Assembly (NCBI RefSeq): GCF_030908625.1
Contig: NZ_CP133133.1
Location: 1,984,001 to 2,048,000, forward strand
DNA from: Paludicola sp. MB14-C6
GTDB lineage: Bacteria; Bacillota; Clostridia; Oscillospirales; Ruminococcaceae
Direction: 5' to 3'
Length of the DNA: 64,000 nt
Made by a program: the position numbers and the translations under genes. Numbering within the stretch: the stretch's first letter is position 1; every line of letters starts with the position of its first letter. Positions 35,476 to 44,998 of this stretch are shown here, in pieces. The notes under the pieces were generated by a model. It ran no database searches. It was not told the origin of the DNA and was given only the letters and a program-made list of their open reading frames with translations.

Positions 35476-35565
35476 AGAAAAATTTTAATTAAAATAGAAG
35501 TCATAGCTGCTTGAAAAAGAGAAAGAAAAGAATAACTTTTTTGATTCAATTTTTTGTAAATTAGA

Positions 35566-35594
35566 TTGCAATGAATGTATACATATGCTATAAT
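35566..35594 (+). promoter_or_regulatory. Sigma-A-type promoter for the EF-G-like gene
   Basis: TTGCAA, 17-base spacer, TATAAT, with a TGC extended -10. Confidence 0.65.
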
Positions 35595-35743
35595 TCAAAG
35601 TAACAGGTGAATATTTATATCTAAAATATACAAAAATTCGCCAAACTTTTTGCAATATATGTAAAAAGATAAGATAATGGTATACTTATCCCGCATATAA
35701 GTATCCATAAAATTTCATTTCGTGCGGAGAAAAGGTGATTCTA

Positions 35744-37798
35744 ATGAAACAGTATAGTGCAAACAAAATTAAAAATGTCGCAATCGTTGGACACGGTGGT
35801 GCAGGAAAGACTTCCTTAGCAGAAGCACTTTTATTTCTGACCAATGCCAGTGATAGATTGGGAACAATTGCAGACGGAAATACCGTATGTGATTTTGACG
35901 CAGAGGAAATTAAAAGAAAAGCAACTATATCTTTGAGTTTAGCTCCTTTTGAATATCAAGATGTTAAAGTAAACCTTCTCGACACTCCGGGATTATTTGA
36001 TTTTACTTCAGGACTTTATGAAGGTGTGCGTGCGTCTGATAGCGTTATTATAACAGTTTCAGGAAAATCAGGAGTTACCGTTGGTACAAAAAAGACTTTT
36101 AAACTTGCTAAGAAAAGCGGAAAATCTTCTTTAATCTTTGTTAGTAAAATGGACAGAGACAGCGCTGATTTTTATAAAATATTAGAGCAGTTAAAATCTG
36201 TATTTGGACCATCTGTATGTCCTCTCGTAGTACCTTTTGGCAGTGATAAGAAAATTGAAGGCTATGTGAGCTTAATCGAAATGAAAGCATATACTTATGA
36301 AAATGGAAAAGCAAAAGAAATCCCAATGCCAAACACAGAGCATAGAATAGATGGGTTAATAACTGCAATTAGTGAGGCTGTAGCGGAAACGGATGAAGCC
36401 TTATTTGAAAAATATTTTTCTGGCGAACAATTTACAAAAGAAGAGCTCTTAAAAGGAATTCATGATGGTATTAAAAGTGGAACGATTACTCCTGTTTTTT
36501 GCGGTTCTGCCGTTACATTAGAAGCAATGGATTTACTTTTAAAAGCAATAGTAAATTTACTTCCGTCTGCTAATGAAGTGTGTGCTGAAAAGCCAATAGA
36601 GGGAAGCTATGAAATTGACGAAACAAAGCCGTTGGCTGCCTATATTTTCAAGACAGTTGCTGACCCATTTGTCGGAAAGCTATCCTTTGTGAAGGTACTG
36701 CAAGGAAAATTATCTTCAGGCATAGAAGTTAATAATATGACAACGGGTGAAAGTGAAAAGATTGGTAAGCTTGTGTTTTTACGTGGTAAAAAGCAAGAAG
36801 ATGCTCCGGTAATCGTAGCAGGTGATATTGGTGCGATTACAAAACTAGAGGCAAATACAGGTGATACCCTTTGCTTTGGAACACAAGTAATAATGGATAA
36901 AATTAAATATTCCGAACCATGTTATTCAATGGCTGTAATTCCTACCGCAAAAGGTGACGAGAGCAAAATTTCTCAAGCAATTGCAAGGCTGTTAGAAGAA
37001 GATCCTTCTTTGTCTTTTACCAATAATGTTGAAACACATCAACAAGTATTATCTGGTTTAGGTGAACAACATTTGGATGTTGTTGTTGCAAAAATGAAAA
37101 CCAAATTTGGCGTTTCTGTTGCTCTTGATCCACCAATTGTGGCATATAGAGAAACCATTTTGAAAAAAGTTCGAGTACAAGGTAGACATAAAAAGCAATC
37201 TGGTGGCCACGGTCAATACGGCGATGTATGGATTGAATTTGAGCCATGTGATAGTGACGGATTAGTATTCGATCAAAAGGTTGTCGGTGGAGCAGTTCCA
37301 AAATCATATTTTCCGGCAGTTGAAAAAGGCTTGCGTGAATGTATTAATAAAGGTGTTCTAGCGGGATATCCTGTAGTAGGCTTAAAAGCTACTTTAGTAG
37401 ATGGATCATACCATCCGGTAGATTCTTCTGAAATGTCCTTTAAGATGGCAGCTACCATTGCTTATAAGAATGGTTTACAGCAAGCAGCTCCAATACTCTT
37501 AGAGCCAATTGGAAAGCTGTCTGTTATCGTTCCTGATGCCAATACAGGCGATATGATGGGCGAGTTGAATAAGCGTCGTGGCCGTGTGCTTGGTATGAAT
37601 CCAAACGAAGAAGGCACATCAATCATTGAAGCGGAAGTCCCAATGAGTGAAATGCATGATTTTGCAACGTTGGTTCGTCAACAAACGCAAGGCAGTGGAA
37701 CATTTAGCTTTGAATTTGAACGATATGACCAATTACCGAATCAGCTAGTAGCTGTTGTTATTGAAAAAGCAAAAGCATTGTTTAGTGAAGAAGAATAA
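35744..37798 (+). CDS. Elongation factor G-like translational GTPase (EF-G2 type)
   Basis: A 684-residue five-domain GTPase. The P-loop is GHGGAGKTS (residues 16-24) rather than AHIDAGKTT of housekeeping EF-G, switch II is DTPG, and G4 is SKMD. This is the EF-G-like branch (COG0480, EF-G2). Domain IV carries GRHKKQSGGHGQYGDVWIEFEP. ATG 35744 is preceded by AAGGTGATT; GTG 35735 is unlikely. The housekeeping fusA normally sits in the str operon, absent here. Function of this branch is unclear, possibly a condition-specific factor. Confidence 0.88.
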   Translation: MKQYSANKIKNVAIVGHGGAGKTSLAEALLFLTNASDRLGTIADGNTVCDFDAEEIKRKATISLSLAPFEYQDVKVNLLDTPGLFDFTSGLYEGVRASDSVIITVSGKSGVTVGTKKTFKLAKKSGKSSLIFVSKMDRDSADFYKILEQLKSVFGPSVCPLVVPFGSDKKIEGYVSLIEMKAYTYENGKAKEIPMPNTEHRIDGLITAISEAVAETDEALFEKYFSGEQFTKEELLKGIHDGIKSGTITPVFCGSAVTLEAMDLLLKAIVNLLPSANEVCAEKPIEGSYEIDETKPLAAYIFKTVADPFVGKLSFVKVLQGKLSSGIEVNNMTTGESEKIGKLVFLRGKKQEDAPVIVAGDIGAITKLEANTGDTLCFGTQVIMDKIKYSEPCYSMAVIPTAKGDESKISQAIARLLEEDPSLSFTNNVETHQQVLSGLGEQHLDVVVAKMKTKFGVSVALDPPIVAYRETILKKVRVQGRHKKQSGGHGQYGDVWIEFEPCDSDGLVFDQKVVGGAVPKSYFPAVEKGLRECINKGVLAGYPVVGLKATLVDGSYHPVDSSEMSFKMAATIAYKNGLQQAAPILLEPIGKLSVIVPDANTGDMMGELNKRRGRVLGMNPNEEGTSIIEAEVPMSEMHDFATLVRQQTQGSGTFSFEFERYDQLPNQLVAVVIEKAKALFSEEE

Positions 37799-37817
37799 TA
37801 ACATTCTATCATAATGA

Positions 37818-37855
37818 AACAAAGTAGACATGATTTTTATCATGTCTGCTTTGTT
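37818..37855. terminator. Bidirectional terminator
   Basis: A 17-bp stem with one G-U pair and TTTT loop, between the convergent EF-G-like gene and the Ca2+ ATPase. Confidence 0.85.
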
Positions 37856-37867
37856 GATTATATCATC

Positions 37868-40546
37868 TTATTTTCGTCTAAAAAATCCAACAATAACGGG
37901 AGCAATTAGACTATATAGGATAGGAACCATTACTTGACTAAAAGTTAATGGGACTGTTGAAAAAATTACTTGCAAAGTCGGAATATATAAAACAACAATT
38001 AACGTAATCATTGAGAGCATTGCTGCTAAGATTAATTTTATATTATCAAAAAATGGAATTTCGAATAAGCTTTTCGTTTCACTCTTACATTCAAATACAT
38101 GAATTAACTGTGCAAAGATTAAGGCAAATAAAGCACCGCTTCGAGCAACGTCTACACTCCTACTCATTTTAAATAGTGTTACAAATGTTGCAAGTGTTGC
38201 TAACCCAATGAGAATACCACGAAAGATAATCTTGGTTGCCAAACCGTTGGAGAAAACACTTTCATCTGGTCTTCTTGGAGGAACAAACATGGCACGTTTA
38301 TCAGATGGCTCTAGCCCTAATGCAATTGCAGGCAGTCCGTCAGTTACGAGATTAACCAATAGAATTTGTAATGGGAATAGGATAACAGGCATACCCATGA
38401 GCATTCCCAAAAACATGGTAATAACCTCACCAATATTACAAGCGAGTAAGTAACGAATAAACTTGCGAATATTATTGTAAATGCTTCTACCTTCATCAAC
38501 AGCATTTACTAAAGTTGCAAAGTTATCATCAAGCAAAATAATTTCGGAAGCTTCTCTGGTTACGTCGGTTCCGTTCATACCCATACTTACACCGATATCT
38601 GCTTCTTTTATTGCTGGCGCATCGTTTACACCATCACCGGTCATAGCTACGATATGCCCATGCCGTTTTAACGCTCTTACAATCATAAGCTTGTGGTTAG
38701 GGCTTACTCTTGCAAAAACCGTTACCTTGTTAACTATTTCGCTTAACTCATCAGCTGTCATTCGGTCAAGCTCATTTCCCGTAAGAACCATATCACCTTT
38801 ATGATAAATACCAATTTCTTTTGCAATAGCAACAGCAGTTTTTTTATGATCTCCGGTAATCATTACTGTTCGAATACCGGCTTTATAACAATTTAACACT
38901 GCACCTTTTACTTCTTTTCTCGGAGGATCAATCATGCCGATTAGCCCGATAAAAGTCAGCCCTTCTTCGGTTTTCGGATCAGTAAGTGGTGTAACTTTCT
39001 TATAGGCTATGCAAATTACACGAAGCGCAGAATCAGCCATTTTATTGTTTTGATCTTCAATGTTACGTTTATCAGTTGCTAACATCGGGAATTCTTGTGT
39101 ACCTTGTCTATAGGTTGTGCAACGGTCTAACAGAATATCAAATCCGCCTTTTACAAACATATATTTTTGGCGATTTTCATCTTCAACAACAACGCTCATG
39201 CGTTTTCTTGTACTGTCAAATGGCTGCTCATCTAAACGAGTATGGCTTTCTTCTAATTTCTCTCTTGTAAAGTCATATTCCTTTGCAAGATTTAATAAGC
39301 AGATTTCAGTATGGTCACCAAAAGCTTCATTATCATCCGATATGACAGCATTGTTGCAAAGCGTAATGGCTTTTAATAAAAGTTGATTGGTTGAATTGGA
39401 TAGTGCCAGTTTTTCAGCGCTTATATAACCATCGCAAGTATATATGCGTGTTGCAGTCATTTTATTTTGCGTAAGTGTACCTGTTTTATCGGAACAAATT
39501 ACTGTTGCACAGCCAAGAGTTTCAACCGCATGAAGTCGGCGAACTAGTGCATTTCGCTTTACCATCCTGCTAACAGAAAGTGCGAGTGAGATTGTAACAA
39601 TAGCCGCTAAGCCTTCCGGAACAGCTGCAACTGCTAGGGATACACCTGTAATCAGCATATCAAATAAGAGTTCACCACGCAAAAAGCCAGTTAGTGTTAC
39701 AACAGCACAAATGAGTAAACAACCAACTGCAATATATTTAGAAAGTACTTCTAAGCGCTTTTGTAATGGGGTTTGTTCATCTTCTATTTCTTCAAGCATA
39801 GAAGCAATACCGCCCATTTTGGTATCCATGCCAACCGCCGTTACTCGATAATTACAATGTCCTTTTGTGACAACGCATCCCATGAAAACCATACATTGCT
39901 CATTATATAGAGTAGGGTCCTCAAAAATGACGTGCGTTTTTTTCACAGGAACAGATTCACCCGTAAGCATTGCTTCATCACATTCCAATGAAGTGGAATG
40001 TAGTAAAACACCATCCGCAGGAATTTTATCTCCTGCTTCTAACATAACAACATCACCGCAAACAATTTCACTAGATGGAATTTGTATAATGACACCATCA
40101 CGAAATACTTTAGCCATAGGCGATGCCATATTTTTTAATGCTTCTAATGTTTTTTCTGTTCGATATTCTTGAATAAAGCCAAGAAAGCCGTTCATTAAAA
40201 CGATTACCGCAATCGCAATTGCTTCTACGTATTCACCCATAATAATCGAAACAAAGGTACAAATAAGTAGAATAATCGTCATGATATCTTTATATTGTCC
40301 TAAAAATATTTTAAGAGGGCTAACTTTTTTCTTATGTAACAATTCGTTTTTACCATTTTTAATCAGCAATTGCTCTGCTTCAGCAGTTGTTAGCCCCAAT
40401 ACGGTTTTATAATGTGTGTCAATGATTGGCTTGCCTTTATGTTGTATTATGGCTTTGCTTTTAAGATTTGACTCTGGCTTTGCCTTGACTTTTGGTTGTA
40501 GCGGTTCATTTGACAAGCTTTTGTCTAAAAAGTCTAGCATTTTCAT
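37868..40546 (-). CDS. Calcium-translocating P-type ATPase (PMCA/SERCA-like)
   Basis: An 892-residue P2-type cation pump. The N-terminal cation-ATPase domain is followed by membrane helices with AAVPEGLAAIV (ion site in TM4). The phosphorylated Asp353 is in DKTGTLTQNKMT, and the hinge motif TGDGVNDAPA is near residue 636. The C-terminal half has the expected six helices. It exports Ca2+ from the cytoplasm. ATG 40546 is chosen because AAGGAG lies seven bases upstream; a longer ATG start at 40609 has none. It makes a useful contrast with the degenerate homologue at 31283. Confidence 0.93.
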   Translation of the reverse strand: MKMLDFLDKSLSNEPLQPKVKAKPESNLKSKAIIQHKGKPIIDTHYKTVLGLTTAEAEQLLIKNGKNELLHKKKVSPLKIFLGQYKDIMTIILLICTFVSIIMGEYVEAIAIAVIVLMNGFLGFIQEYRTEKTLEALKNMASPMAKVFRDGVIIQIPSSEIVCGDVVMLEAGDKIPADGVLLHSTSLECDEAMLTGESVPVKKTHVIFEDPTLYNEQCMVFMGCVVTKGHCNYRVTAVGMDTKMGGIASMLEEIEDEQTPLQKRLEVLSKYIAVGCLLICAVVTLTGFLRGELLFDMLITGVSLAVAAVPEGLAAIVTISLALSVSRMVKRNALVRRLHAVETLGCATVICSDKTGTLTQNKMTATRIYTCDGYISAEKLALSNSTNQLLLKAITLCNNAVISDDNEAFGDHTEICLLNLAKEYDFTREKLEESHTRLDEQPFDSTRKRMSVVVEDENRQKYMFVKGGFDILLDRCTTYRQGTQEFPMLATDKRNIEDQNNKMADSALRVICIAYKKVTPLTDPKTEEGLTFIGLIGMIDPPRKEVKGAVLNCYKAGIRTVMITGDHKKTAVAIAKEIGIYHKGDMVLTGNELDRMTADELSEIVNKVTVFARVSPNHKLMIVRALKRHGHIVAMTGDGVNDAPAIKEADIGVSMGMNGTDVTREASEIILLDDNFATLVNAVDEGRSIYNNIRKFIRYLLACNIGEVITMFLGMLMGMPVILFPLQILLVNLVTDGLPAIALGLEPSDKRAMFVPPRRPDESVFSNGLATKIIFRGILIGLATLATFVTLFKMSRSVDVARSGALFALIFAQLIHVFECKSETKSLFEIPFFDNIKLILAAMLSMITLIVVLYIPTLQVIFSTVPLTFSQVMVPILYSLIAPVIVGFFRRK

Positions 40547-40793
40547 AGCATTACTCCTTGAATCTGATGGGATACTTACATTAATAAATGCACATATCTG
40601 TATGTCCATATGTATTCAAAAGTAATAAAATTTATGACTTAAATTAAATGATCAGTGTAAATAAAAATGCATAATTAGTCGGAAACTTAACATTAAAGTA
40701 AAATCTGCAAATAAAAGATATACAATTAGTGATATTGATAGATAAATATACAATATTGTAGAATAAAAATGAAATTAGTATTGTCACAACATG

Positions 40794-40829
40794 AAAAATC
40801 GGCAAGGAAGATTCCTTACCGATTTTTTT
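40794..40829 (-). terminator. Rho-independent terminator
   Basis: A 16-bp stem (AAAAATCGGCAAGGAA-type, one G-U) with 2-nt loop just after the ferredoxin-type reductase stop at 40831. T tracts on both sides make it bidirectional. Confidence 0.8.
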
Positions 40830-40830
40830 C

Positions 40831-41967
40831 TTATAATTGAGATAAAGCAGATTCCACTTTTTTAAGTAAATCTCTAATTTTAAGTTTTTGTGGACATTTT
40901 CTTTCACAGTAGCCACAATTTATACATTCACTGGATAAAGCCCCTTTTTTATCGTCAGTGCCTTCGCAGTATGCAGTAAATTCTTTTTTTGCGAGCTCAT
41001 TGAGTCCATACACATTGTGATAAGTATATGCACCAAACAGTTTTGGAATTTCAATTCCTTTAGGGCAAGGTTGGCAATAGCCGCAACCGGTACAATACAG
41101 TTCTGAAAACTTCTTGACGTTTTCGATTGCTGTAGTAAGCTCGGACCATTTTTTTTCGCTCATTGGCTCTTCTAAAGAAGCAACGGCAACATTTTTATCG
41201 ACCATTTCTATGTTTTCCATACCAGATAATGCACAAGATATGTTAGGGTTTCCAAGTACAAAACGAAATGCCAATTCATAAGTTGCAATCGATTCTTTAC
41301 CGGTTAGCTTTTTATACAATTCAGTTGGAGCAGCTAGACGTCCGCCACCAACAGGTCCCATTGCAAGAACACCTAAACCTTTGCTTGCAGCATACGCAAT
41401 CATTTCTTCATTGGAACGGTCTATTAAATTATATTGAACCAGCATGGTCTCCAATTCAGGAGCAGTATCTATAATATGTTTGATATGGATAGGATCATCA
41501 TGGAAAGAGAAAGAAATATGACGAATTTTACCCTCTGCTTTTAATTTCAAAGCTTCCTCAATTAGTCCCAATCCCATAATTTTTTCATCAAAAACTTTTC
41601 GATTGATTGCCCAAAAATGGTAAAAATCAATATAATCTGTATCAAGCTTGGCAAGGCTTTTTTCAAGCATTTTTCGATAGTCTTCTTTTACTTTAACATT
41701 TTCAAGTGGACATTTTGTAGAAATTAGCACCTTATCACGAATTGGCTTTAATGCTTTGCCAACTGCAATCTCGGAATTTTCATGGCAGTAGTAGTATGCT
41801 GTATCAAAGTAATTTACGCCAAGATCATATGCATGACGAAGCATTTCAGTAGATTTGTCATAATCAACAGTCCAAACGCCATTCTCTTCGATTTCAGGTA
41901 AACGCATACATCCAAAGCCTAATGCCGAAATGTTCTCACCGGTGTTCCCAAATTTACGATAAATCAT
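40831..41967 (-). CDS. Aldo/keto reductase with C-terminal ferredoxin domain
   Basis: A 378-residue protein: an N-terminal AKR barrel (YRKFGNTGENISALGFGCMRLP, catalytic YFDTAYYY and K in STKCP), then a C-terminal part with two 4Fe-4S-type Cys clusters (CTGCGYCQPCPKG and CINCGYCERKCPQ). This architecture is common in strict anaerobes. Its electron partner and substrate are unknown. ATG 41967 follows AAGGGGAT; an earlier in-frame ATG at 42027 lies inside the promoter. Confidence 0.9.
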   Translation of the reverse strand: MIYRKFGNTGENISALGFGCMRLPEIEENGVWTVDYDKSTEMLRHAYDLGVNYFDTAYYYCHENSEIAVGKALKPIRDKVLISTKCPLENVKVKEDYRKMLEKSLAKLDTDYIDFYHFWAINRKVFDEKIMGLGLIEEALKLKAEGKIRHISFSFHDDPIHIKHIIDTAPELETMLVQYNLIDRSNEEMIAYAASKGLGVLAMGPVGGGRLAAPTELYKKLTGKESIATYELAFRFVLGNPNISCALSGMENIEMVDKNVAVASLEEPMSEKKWSELTTAIENVKKFSELYCTGCGYCQPCPKGIEIPKLFGAYTYHNVYGLNELAKKEFTAYCEGTDDKKGALSSECINCGYCERKCPQKLKIRDLLKKVESALSQL

Positions 41968-41998
41968 AGTTGTATCCCCTTTATCTATATTTGTTTTT

Positions 41999-42027
41999 AT
42001 TATAACAAGAAGGTGAGAGTTTGGCAA
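41999..42027 (-). promoter_or_regulatory. Sigma-A-type promoter for the ferredoxin-domain reductase
   Basis: On the minus strand TTGCCA, 17-base spacer, TATAAT. The rightward promoter of 42109 starts only 15 bases away, so the two may be co-regulated. Confidence 0.6.
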
Positions 42028-42042
42028 ATAGAATTATAAGGA

Positions 42043-42071
42043 TTGAAAATAATGTAAAATCATGTTAGAAT
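42043..42071 (+). promoter_or_regulatory. Sigma-A-type promoter for 42109
   Basis: TTGAAA, 17-base spacer, TAGAAT. Confidence 0.45.
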
Positions 42072-42108
42072 AAAAGAAAGTAATTTAATCGTATTGTGAG
42101 GTTTTGAA

Positions 42109-42681
42109 ATGATTTTATATCACGGAAGTAACATAGCAAACATTAAAACATTAGAACCAAAACTTGCGGATCATGATAGACTTTATATTTATTTAACTAC
42201 GAAACAAATTATTTCAGCCTTTTATACCGTTAATGCAGTTGAACGCCCATACTATTGGTTTCCCTATGGATTTGATAAAGATGGGAATATCCAATATCAC
42301 GAATTATATCCCAATGCTTTAAAAGAAGTATCACAAGGAAGAAAAGGATATATTTATACTGTTGATGTCGATGAAGATAAGGTAATGCCTTTTAAGAATA
42401 TTCCAACAGCGAGATTAGGCACTACCCAAATGAAACCCATCGATTGCTTAGTAATTGAAGACTGCTATAATTGGTTAATGAAGCAAGAAGAAAAGGGAAT
42501 ATTTCAGTTATGCCGATATGAGAATAAATCAAAACAAGAGTTAGAGAATTGGTTTCAAGGACTGCTGGCATATATAACTGAAAAGAATATGATAGAGACT
42601 CCTAACTGTTCTTATGCTAAATTTGTACAAACAAAGTTTCCCCAAGTGTGGGCAAATTATGAAAAGAAGCGTTTAAAATGA
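42109..42681 (+). CDS. Hypothetical protein, possible ART-like fold
   Basis: A 190-residue soluble protein beginning MILYHGSNIANIKTLEPK. The YHGS opening, then an LYIYLTTK segment and the KGYIYTVDVD strand, recall ADP-ribosyltransferase-like folds (DUF3990-like), but I cannot find a catalytic triad with confidence. ATG follows GTGAGG. No partner gene (no antitoxin-like neighbour). Confidence 0.6.
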   Translation: MILYHGSNIANIKTLEPKLADHDRLYIYLTTKQIISAFYTVNAVERPYYWFPYGFDKDGNIQYHELYPNALKEVSQGRKGYIYTVDVDEDKVMPFKNIPTARLGTTQMKPIDCLVIEDCYNWLMKQEEKGIFQLCRYENKSKQELENWFQGLLAYITEKNMIETPNCSYAKFVQTKFPQVWANYEKKRLK

Positions 42682-42940
42682 CTACTCTACACAAGAAACC
42701 ATTGGTGGTGAAAATATGGATTTGCCAAAGCGAAAGCAAATTAAGATTAGAGGGATATGATTATTTGAATAATTGTGTATTACATTACTATATGTACATA
42801 TAATCGTGAGTAGTTGTTGGGCAAAGAAATTATTATGAGCATATTATCCGAAATGAACAAGATTGCAAAGGAAAAACTCGTTACACTGGGAAGTGAATCA
42901 GATTTATTATTCTTATTAATAAAATCACAAAAATATTATT
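42682..42940. other. Non-coding gap with gene debris
   Basis: Contains the RAYT-like remnant at 42716. At 42835-42951 is a 38-codon frame (starting MSILSEMNKIAK) without a ribosome binding site, which stops inside the palindrome. It looks like decayed DNA rather than working genes. Confidence 0.5.
42716..42795 (+). pseudogene. Probable remnant of a REP-associated (IS200-like) transposase, RAYT
   Basis: From an ATG with GGTGGTG upstream, the frame reads MDLPKRKQIKI and stops. One frame over, the same DNA continues LEGYDYLNN. Together they match the N-terminal signature of RAYT/Y1 transposases (LPKRKQIRLEGYDYSxNG), broken by a one-base frameshift. Nothing of the catalytic HUH part remains. A short match, so only moderately sure. 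Confidence 0.4.
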
Positions 42941-43004
42941 ATATCAATTAGATAAAGCCGCCCTTGAAACAATCGTTTCAAGGGCGGCTTTATCTAATTG
43001 ATAT
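42941..43004. repeat. Perfect 30-bp inverted repeat (palindrome, AATC loop)
   Basis: Left arm 42941-42970 and right arm 42975-43004 are exact reverse complements over all 30 bases, starting ATATCAATTAGATAAAGCCG. The GC-rich core GCCGCCCTTGAAAC can act as terminator for the peptidase gene, whose stop overlaps its right end. The perfect AT flanks go beyond a normal terminator. Confidence 0.92.
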
Positions 43005-44410
43005 TAAACGTGTTTTGCGAAAGCAGTGAATGCTTTATAAGTGGAGTAAACGTCGATTTTAGATGTCATTTCGAATGGAGCATGCATAGATAATACAGGA
43101 ACACCGATATCAATAACATCAACGTTTAAGTTTGCAACGTAAGCCGCAACAGTTCCGCCACCGCCTTGGTCAACTTTACCTAATTCACCATGTTGCCATA
43201 GAACGCCTTCTTTTGTAAGCATTCTGTTCACTTCGCCAACAAATTCAGCAGAAGCATCAGAAGTACCAGATTTACCTCTAGCACCAGTGTATTTTGTTAC
43301 AACAACACCATAGTTTACATAAGCTACGTTTTTCTTTTCAGTAACTTCTGGGAATGTTGGGTCAAATGCAGCGTTAACATCAGCAGATAGACATTTTGAA
43401 TGGGATAAAACAGTTCTGCCTTCAATGCCGAATGGCTTTGCTAAATCAGCAATAAAGTATTTTAAGTAAGAAGAGTTTAGACCTGTGTTACCGTCACTAC
43501 CAACTTCTTCTTTGTCAGCTAGAATTGTAACAAGAGTACGTTTCACGTCTTTTGCTTCTAAAGTAGCTGTGAAAGATGTGTAAGCACAAACACGGTCATC
43601 TTGACCATAAGCACCAACTAAGCTGCGGTCAAAACCGATATCTTTTGCTTTGAAAGCTGGAACTAATTCTAATTCAGCAGATAAGAAATCGCTTTCAACG
43701 ATATCGTATTTTTCAAAAATAGCTTTCATGATGTTTAGTTTTACTTTTTCACTTGCAGCATCATCTTTAAATGGTCTTGAACCAACAACAACGTTTAGCT
43801 CTTCACCTTTAATAGCTTCTGCAACAGTGCGTTTCATTTGATCTTGTGCTAAGTGAGGAAGTAAATCAGTAATACAGAAAACAGGATCTGTTTCGTCTTC
43901 ACCTATGCAAATGGTAACTGGTGTACCATCGGCTTTAATTACAACACCATGTAATGATAAAGGCATTGCTGTCCATTGATATTTTTTAATACCGCCGTAG
44001 TAATGGGTTTTAAAGTAAGCAATTTCAGCTTCTTCGTATAGTGGTCTGCATTTTAAGTCAATTCTAGGAGAATCAATATGAGAAGCCATAATGTTTACAC
44101 CTTTTTCAATTGGCTCTGTTCCATAGATAGCAAGAATTAAAGCTTTGCCACGGTTATTGTAATAAACTTTGTCACCGGCAGCATATTTTTTGTTCAATTC
44201 AAATTCAACGAAGCCATGTTTTTTTGCAGCTTCTAAAGCGTTGATAACAACTTCACGCTCTGTTTTTCCATCGTCAAGGAATTTTTTGTAGCCTTCACAA
44301 TAAGCATCAACTTTTTTTAGCTCTTCATCACTAAAAATAATGCCACCGTTTTTTCTGTTAATCAAAAGCTCGTCTTGAAGTTTTTGACCAATGCTTTTTT
44401 CGTTTTCCAT
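43004..44410 (-). CDS. M18 family aminopeptidase
   Basis: A 468-residue metallo-aminopeptidase of family M18 (aspartyl aminopeptidase/ApeB-like). Zinc-binding and catalytic blocks are visible: ASHIDSPRIDLK (His111), DKEEVGSDGN, LSADVNAA and SMHAPFEM at the end. It is cytoplasmic and releases N-terminal residues from peptides. ATG after AAGGAGAATAAGTT. Last gene of the leftward operon, three bases after the lytic transglycosylase gene. Confidence 0.93.
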   Translation of the reverse strand: MENEKSIGQKLQDELLINRKNGGIIFSDEELKKVDAYCEGYKKFLDDGKTEREVVINALEAAKKHGFVEFELNKKYAAGDKVYYNNRGKALILAIYGTEPIEKGVNIMASHIDSPRIDLKCRPLYEEAEIAYFKTHYYGGIKKYQWTAMPLSLHGVVIKADGTPVTICIGEDETDPVFCITDLLPHLAQDQMKRTVAEAIKGEELNVVVGSRPFKDDAASEKVKLNIMKAIFEKYDIVESDFLSAELELVPAFKAKDIGFDRSLVGAYGQDDRVCAYTSFTATLEAKDVKRTLVTILADKEEVGSDGNTGLNSSYLKYFIADLAKPFGIEGRTVLSHSKCLSADVNAAFDPTFPEVTEKKNVAYVNYGVVVTKYTGARGKSGTSDASAEFVGEVNRMLTKEGVLWQHGELGKVDQGGGGTVAAYVANLNVDVIDIGVPVLSMHAPFEMTSKIDVYSTYKAFTAFAKHV

Positions 44411-44413
44411 AAC

Positions 44414-44998
44414 TTATTCTCCTTTATTTTCATAGATTGATTTATATTTATAATAACTTTTCATAACCTTATGCACATAATGGTCGGTATCGCTGATAGG
44501 AATTTTATCTAACGTTTTACCGTTGCTTGAATATTTCGAATCCTTTAACCAATTATTTACCGCACCTCGTCCAGCGTGATATGCTGCAATGGCTGCTTCG
44601 TAATCTTTGAATTCATCAACAAGGTAATCAAGCAAGAACGCACCATATTTTATGTTTTTGTCTGGTTCAAACATATCATCATATGATGTTTCTTTATCTT
44701 TCAGCTTAGTATTTACCCATTGATACGTATCATTCATTACTTGCATGAGACCTCTTGCACCAACGTTGGAAACCGCATCTTTTTTGAAATCACTTTCCGT
44801 TTTGATAACAGCGTAAATGAGATAGGGATCCAAATCATATTGCTTCGCATAGGTGGTTACAATGTCACTATAATCTGTTTTATAGACTAGTTTTAAAAAA
44901 TGTCTTTGGCTGTATTGAATACCAACCCATCCTAAGATTACAAGTGTAATTAGAATAAGTACAATAATAATAGGTTTCCATTTGAGTTTAATTACCAT
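44414..44998 (-). CDS. Lytic transglycosylase (SLT domain)
   Basis: A 194-residue protein with an N-terminal membrane anchor (about residues 9-29) and a soluble-lytic-transglycosylase domain: YAVIKTESDF with catalytic Glu68, GARGLMQVM, and AAYHAGRG later. It cleaves the MurNAc-GlcNAc bond outside the membrane. Its start overlaps the coaE stop by 11 bases, so translation is coupled. Confidence 0.93.
   Translation of the reverse strand: MVIKLKWKPIIIVLILITLVILGWVGIQYSQRHFLKLVYKTDYSDIVTTYAKQYDLDPYLIYAVIKTESDFKKDAVSNVGARGLMQVMNDTYQWVNTKLKDKETSYDDMFEPDKNIKYGAFLLDYLVDEFKDYEAAIAAYHAGRGAVNNWLKDSKYSSNGKTLDKIPISDTDHYVHKVMKSYYKYKSIYENKGE

Larger units (their letters stand above)
35437..35743. other. Intergenic region
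   Basis: Holds the terminator 35440-35475, the promoter 35566-35594, and a second candidate promoter (TTGCAA 35650, 17-base spacer, GATAAT 35673-35678) nearer the EF-G-like gene. No gene seen. Confidence 0.6.

Noticed and set aside
37868..40546. Ca2+ ATPase as a second degenerate pump
   Set aside because: DKTGT, PEGL and GDGVND are all intact, so it should be active.
42835..42951. 38-codon frame
   Set aside because: No ribosome binding site, no recognisable protein, and it stops inside the palindrome.
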